From Caldilineaceae bacterium (GTDB lineage Bacteria > Chloroflexota > Anaerolineae > Caldilineales > Caldilineaceae): a stretch of DNA of 64,000 bases. The stretch is taken from NCBI GenBank assembly GCA_022823185.1, contig JAJDXQ010000013.1:233145-297144 (forward strand), in the 5' to 3' direction. Position 1 is the first letter of the stretch; the number at the start of each line of letters is the position of its first letter. The notes beneath the pieces were generated by a model. That model searched no databases, was not told the DNA's origin, and was given only the letters and a program-made list of their open reading frames with translations. The translations under genes and the position numbers were made by a program. Of the stretch, positions 61,999-64,000 are shown piece by piece.

Positions 61999-62403
61999 GC
62001 CCTTCCCTCACTTCTAGCCGTTTGATGTCGTTTGCGCGCGCTGCCCACGTACTGCGCGCCACTGGTTACGCGCCGCCGAGCGCCGCGGTTGACCACTGCC
62101 CTTCAAAGTCTGCATAGTACGACGCAACCCCGCTTTCGGCCAAACTCGATCCTCAAAGATGAGCATGATGCCAGGCCGCCGAACCGCCTCACGGATTGGT
62201 ACTCTTCTTCCCTGACCGTTACAATAGGATGGCCTCGTATCGTCGAGATTAACGGCCTCGACTGCCATGGCTCACTGTTCAGCCGTTACAGCAGTCATGT
62301 GGACGTTTGCTTAACCATGCAGCCGCGTACGCAATCAGCCGCGCCAGGGCGCATCGCCGGCCCGCAGCCCGAACGAGATTCGGACATTCCTCAAGGAGGA
62401 CCC
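61999..62403. other. Divergent intergenic region with promoter candidate
   Basis: The region separates cysD from the DsbA-like gene. TTGGTA (62196-62201), an 18-base spacer and TACAAT (62220-62225) are a moderate sigma70 candidate for the right-hand gene. The frame open from 62032 through this region has no ribosome site and is not used. A TTGACCACTGCCC fragment of the dispersed heptamer family occurs at 62084-62096. Confidence 0.4.
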
Positions 62404-63861
62404 ATGTATTTGCCAGCCGCGCCGATGCGCCGTGCCAGACCAGTCCAAGACGCCCGCGGAGGAAAGAGCCGGCTTCGCCTTGCCCTCCCCGCCTCCCTCC
62501 TTGCGATCTTCCTGCTTGTCGCAGGTTGCGCGACCGATGCCGACGGCAATATCGTCGCCCCTGTCGTCGCGCCCGCTTCCAATGCAGGCGCGCAGCCAGC
62601 CATGCACAGAGGCGTCCCTGTCGGCTTCACAGAAGAGGGCTATCCCTATCGCGGCGACCCGAACGCGGCCATCACAATATACGAATACAGCGACTACGAA
62701 TGCCCATTCTGCGCCCGCCATGTGATCCAGACCGAACCGGCTCTCCTCGCCGGATTCGCCGAAAACGGCAGCGTCAAATTCGTTTTCCGCGATATGCCCC
62801 TTTCCTCGATTCATCCCAACGCGCTGGCCGCGGCCATCGCCGCCCATTGCGTCGCGGAGCAGGATGTCGTCCTGTTCTGGCAAATGCACGACCGGCTCTT
62901 CCGTACCCAAACCGAGTGGGCGCCCCTCGAAGAGGCGTTGTCATTCTTCGCCGCAATGGCGCAGGATCTGGGCGCCGACCCCACCCAGTACGGCTCCTGC
63001 ATGGCCAATAGCCAACCCCAGGTCAACAAGGTGAACGACAGCCTCGCCGAGGCCCAGTCCTTCGGCTTCACCGGCACGCCCAGCTTCCGCTTTGTTCGCG
63101 AAGAAACCGGCGAATCCTTTTCCCTGACCGGCGCCCAGCCCTACGACACGTTCGCCGGCTGGATCGACACAATCGCCGCCGGCGGAACGCCGCAAGGCGC
63201 CTCCCAGGCCCAGCAGCAGGAGCAGCGGCAAGGCGAGGGACAGCTCCCCTTCTGGGCGACGGCCGAGGGCTTGACGCCCGATCCCGAACGCCCCGGCTTT
63301 ACCCTGGCCGGTGACGTCTACAAGGGCAGCCCCGACGCGCCCATCGTGATCGTCGAATTCAGCGACTTCCAGTGCCCCTACTGCAGCAGCCATACCATGA
63401 ACACCCAACCGGTGCTGGATCAGGAGTTTGTCGAACGGGGTGAGGTGATGTGGGTTTTCAAGCATTTCCCCATCGAAAATATCCATCCGTTCGCCGTCTC
63501 CGCCGCGATCGCGGCCGAATGCGCAGCCGAGCAGGAGGCCTTCTGGCTCTTCCACCACCGCCTCTTTGTCGATATGAATCAGTGGTCCCAACCGCAAAAC
63601 GAGAGATATTTCATGGAGCTGGCGGCTGAATACGAACTGGACACCGACGCATTTGCCAACTGCCTGACGGCAGACGCGCCCGCGCTGGCCGTGCAGAACG
63701 ATCTGCAGGACGGCGCGCCCTTTGTTCGCGGCACACCCACCTTCGTTGTCCTTGCCGGCGGCGAAGGCCGGCTCATCCCCGGCGCCCTGCCCGCCGACCA
63801 GTTCGTCGCCGCGCTCTCGCAGATGCTCGCCGAACTCTCAGCCACCGACAACGACGGTTAA
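62404..63861 (+). CDS. Lipoprotein with two tandem DsbA-like thioredoxin domains
   Basis: Start at ATG 62404 behind AAGGAGGA. 485 residues. The lipobox LLVAGC gives a lipidated Cys42. Domain 1 has the redox site CPFC (C100, C103) in YECPFCARH and a cis-proline TGTPSFRF. Domain 2 has CPYC (C324, C327) in FQCPYCSSH and RGTPTFVV. The two are related and joined by a glutamine-rich linker. Single DsbA-like lipoproteins with CPxC are common in Gram-positive and Chloroflexota envelopes for disulfide formation. The tandem form is rarer. The partner oxidase VKOR or DsbB is not in view. Confidence 0.88.
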   Translation: MYLPAAPMRRARPVQDARGGKSRLRLALPASLLAIFLLVAGCATDADGNIVAPVVAPASNAGAQPAMHRGVPVGFTEEGYPYRGDPNAAITIYEYSDYECPFCARHVIQTEPALLAGFAENGSVKFVFRDMPLSSIHPNALAAAIAAHCVAEQDVVLFWQMHDRLFRTQTEWAPLEEALSFFAAMAQDLGADPTQYGSCMANSQPQVNKVNDSLAEAQSFGFTGTPSFRFVREETGESFSLTGAQPYDTFAGWIDTIAAGGTPQGASQAQQQEQRQGEGQLPFWATAEGLTPDPERPGFTLAGDVYKGSPDAPIVIVEFSDFQCPYCSSHTMNTQPVLDQEFVERGEVMWVFKHFPIENIHPFAVSAAIAAECAAEQEAFWLFHHRLFVDMNQWSQPQNERYFMELAAEYELDTDAFANCLTADAPALAVQNDLQDGAPFVRGTPTFVVLAGGEGRLIPGALPADQFVAALSQMLAELSATDNDG

Positions 63862-63896
63862 ACTTTCTCAAAGCCGGTGCCGCGCCGCCCCACACA

Positions 63897-63927
63897 GGCC
63901 GCGCCTCAAAATCACGGAGGCGCGGCC
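63897..63927 (+). terminator. Strong hairpin after the DsbA-like gene
   Basis: An 11-pair perfect stem GGCCGCGCCTC/GAGGCGCGGCC with a 9-base loop, 36 bases after the stop. No T-run follows, so termination efficiency is uncertain. It may act by mRNA stabilisation. Confidence 0.5.
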
Positions 63928-63951
63928 CCCCCCCCCCCCACTCCCCCCCCC
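63926..63951. repeat. Poly-C tract
   Basis: 14 C residues, then ACT, then 9 C residues. Homopolymers this long are uncommon in this DNA and could be a sequencing or assembly artefact near the contig end. Confidence 0.9.
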
Positions 63952-64000
63952 ATGAAAGGCGTTTAGTTGGGGAAAAGCCCCAAAAACGGGCAGGAAACAA

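Noticed and set aside
63926..63951. Phase-variable poly-C tract
   Set aside because: It lies outside any reading frame, 65 bases after a stop, and near the window edge where sequence error is likely.

Overview
The window is high-GC bacterial chromosome, probably from Chloroflexota (Caldilinea/Anaerolinea-like). This is inferred from the overall gene style, a DUF5671-type multi-repeat membrane protein, CysNC and CysD sulfate activation genes, a split methylmalonyl-CoA mutase B12 subunit with MeaB, and intergenic regions full of dispersed GC-rich repeats. No rRNA, tRNA or CRISPR array was seen.

Layout. 1-16.1 kb: housekeeping and metabolism. It holds the end of a flippase-like membrane protein, an M16 peptidase, recF, an AlaX-type editing hydrolase, a Rieske oxygenase, a seven-gene minus-strand operon of two ABC-2 exporters plus a GbsR/MarR regulator, an aldo/keto reductase and a TldD/TldE pair. 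16.1-18.6 kb: a junk-rich junction with a HEPN-like remnant, a vapBC pair whose toxin has an internal deletion, a transposase remnant and the first copy of a ~0.85 kb repeated element. The GC skew of the + strand changes sign here. 18.7-23.2 kb: a sugar-type ABC importer operon behind a good sigma70 promoter. 24-26.7 kb: a TPR lytic transglycosylase lipoprotein. 26.7-31 kb: a second junk-rich zone with a broken IS3 element, the second copy of the repeated element, a lone IS3 orfA beside a partial duplicate of a nuclease gene, and hicBA. 31-38.3 kb: a Cas4-like nuclease, a MaoC hydratase, a medium-chain reductase, an M20 amidohydrolase, two exported proteins and the DUF5671 repeat protein. 38.4-42.2 kb: a lower-GC probable defence locus, with a SIR2 NADase-like protein facing a reverse transcriptase of the unknown/Abi group and a foldable noncoding segment between them. 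42.4-54.4 kb: DUF1697, an orphan antitoxin, AddB/AddA, Uma2, MeaB, a B12-binding subunit, an acyl-CoA dehydrogenase-like protein and ComEA. 55-64 kb: a small basic protein, an FAD oxidoreductase, CysNC and CysD, and a tandem DsbA lipoprotein.

The two most unusual items are (i) a hicA gene overlapping a hicB whose C-terminus is a PD-(D/E)XK nuclease-like domain of the PGN_0703 type, lodged between cysNC and cysD, and (ii) the convergent SIR2/reverse-transcriptase pair with a predicted multi-stem RNA between the genes. Toxin-antitoxin pieces in several states of decay (vapBC, HEPN-like, hicBA, orphan RHH, HigA-like) and at least three broken transposase genes point to repeated gain and loss of mobile DNA at a few sites.
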